Positions 63,435-64,000 of a stretch of DNA of 64,000 bases are shown here, piece by piece. The notes under the pieces are model-generated. The model was given only the letters and a program-made list of their open reading frames with translations. It had not been told where the DNA came from and did not search any database. The stretch is from contig JAVMKO010000001.1 in assembly GCA_032164245.1 (NCBI GenBank), positions 162,493,434-162,557,433 of the forward strand. Direction: 5' to 3'. Numbering within the stretch: the first letter of the stretch is position 1; every line of letters starts with the position of its first letter. The stretch is from Sternotherus odoratus (Eukaryota > Chordata > Testudines > Kinosternidae). The translations under genes and the position numbers were made by a program.

Positions 63435-64000
63435 TAATTGTAGATAATAGTGTAACTTTTGGACAATGTATATTGTATTCTGTCTGAGAACTCTGATTCA
63501 GTTTAAATCCCATGTTCCATTGCTGTTACTCTTTTGTTTTTGTTAATATAATAGTATTTGGTTTTCATTATATATTTAAATTTCCCAGAAGGAATATAGA
63601 AGAGGAAGAGGGCGAGGGGAGTTCTTTATGGCAATGTGTTCTCTCTTGCTAGTGTGATCAGATATTTAGAGTGACTGTAGTTTGTGGGCACTTAGTTTCC
63701 TGACTTCTCATCTAGAGGTGGAGTCTGTTGCTATTTTCTCCAAGATGATGATACTATAGTACTACAGATGTACATAGTAAGATGAAGTAGGTAAATTTTG
63801 CTCAGCCAGCCATTAAGAGCTGATAACATAAAACCACAAGCAGGAAAAATAATATGTTGTAATACATAGATAGTGGGGAGACCTGAGAGCATGGGATTTG
63901 GAATGAAGAACTCCAGAATCCTAATCCTAGTTTTGACACACATTTCCTTCTGTGGCCTAGGCAAGCTATGTAATGTTTCTGACTGTTTCCCCATATTGAA

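Larger units (their letters stand above)
54369..64000 (+). other. SON intron 5 (right part)
   Basis: At least 9.6 kb of intron with the repeats listed. 58.5-61.1 kb is unique-looking AT-rich sequence, with a possible degraded MITE at 59,340-59,570 (GTTATACCGGTATAACTCC). No further SON exon was found. Confidence 0.75.

Overview
The window is nuclear DNA from an amniote, most likely a turtle (inference from repeat content: CR1 LINEs, many hAT-, Tigger- and other TIR-type elements, MIR-type SINEs). It holds parts of two head-to-head genes known to be neighbours in vertebrates: GART on the minus strand and SON on the plus strand, with a CpG-rich interval between them near 30.3-31.3 kb.

GART (minus strand, 3658-20936): seven consecutive coding exons are readable with correct splice sites and compatible phases. 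They encode about the first 271 residues, i.e. the glycinamide ribonucleotide synthetase (GARS) amino-terminal and ATP-grasp part of the trifunctional purine enzyme. The remaining exons lie beyond the left end. The first coding exon (20789-20937) is separated from the CpG island by an intron of roughly 9-10 kb.

SON (plus strand, 31014-54368): five coding exons are readable. Exon 3 is an uninterrupted 13,062-base exon (34534-47595). It carries a lysine-rich block, a long acidic degenerate repeat region (about 35.2-40.9 kb) and an Arg/Ser repeat region (about 40.9-47.6 kb). The gene continues beyond the right end; the G-patch and dsRNA-binding domains are not in view. About 4,540 residues are encoded in this window alone, roughly twice the corresponding part of mammalian SON. 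Within the RS region a 30-codon monomer is tandemly repeated. Eight copies of a two-monomer, 174-base unit form a higher-order repeat inside the open reading frame. This is the most unusual structure in the window.

The rest is intronic sequence rich in transposons. These include hAT elements with perfect 8-base target duplications, one with a broken transposase; an internally deleted hAT with the two ends of a transposase; CR1 copies split by younger insertions; Tigger-like MITEs; and a set of TA-flanked MITEs whose interiors carry related GC-rich satellite-like cargo, one forming a giant hairpin. No RNA gene, CRISPR array or free-standing additional protein gene could be supported.
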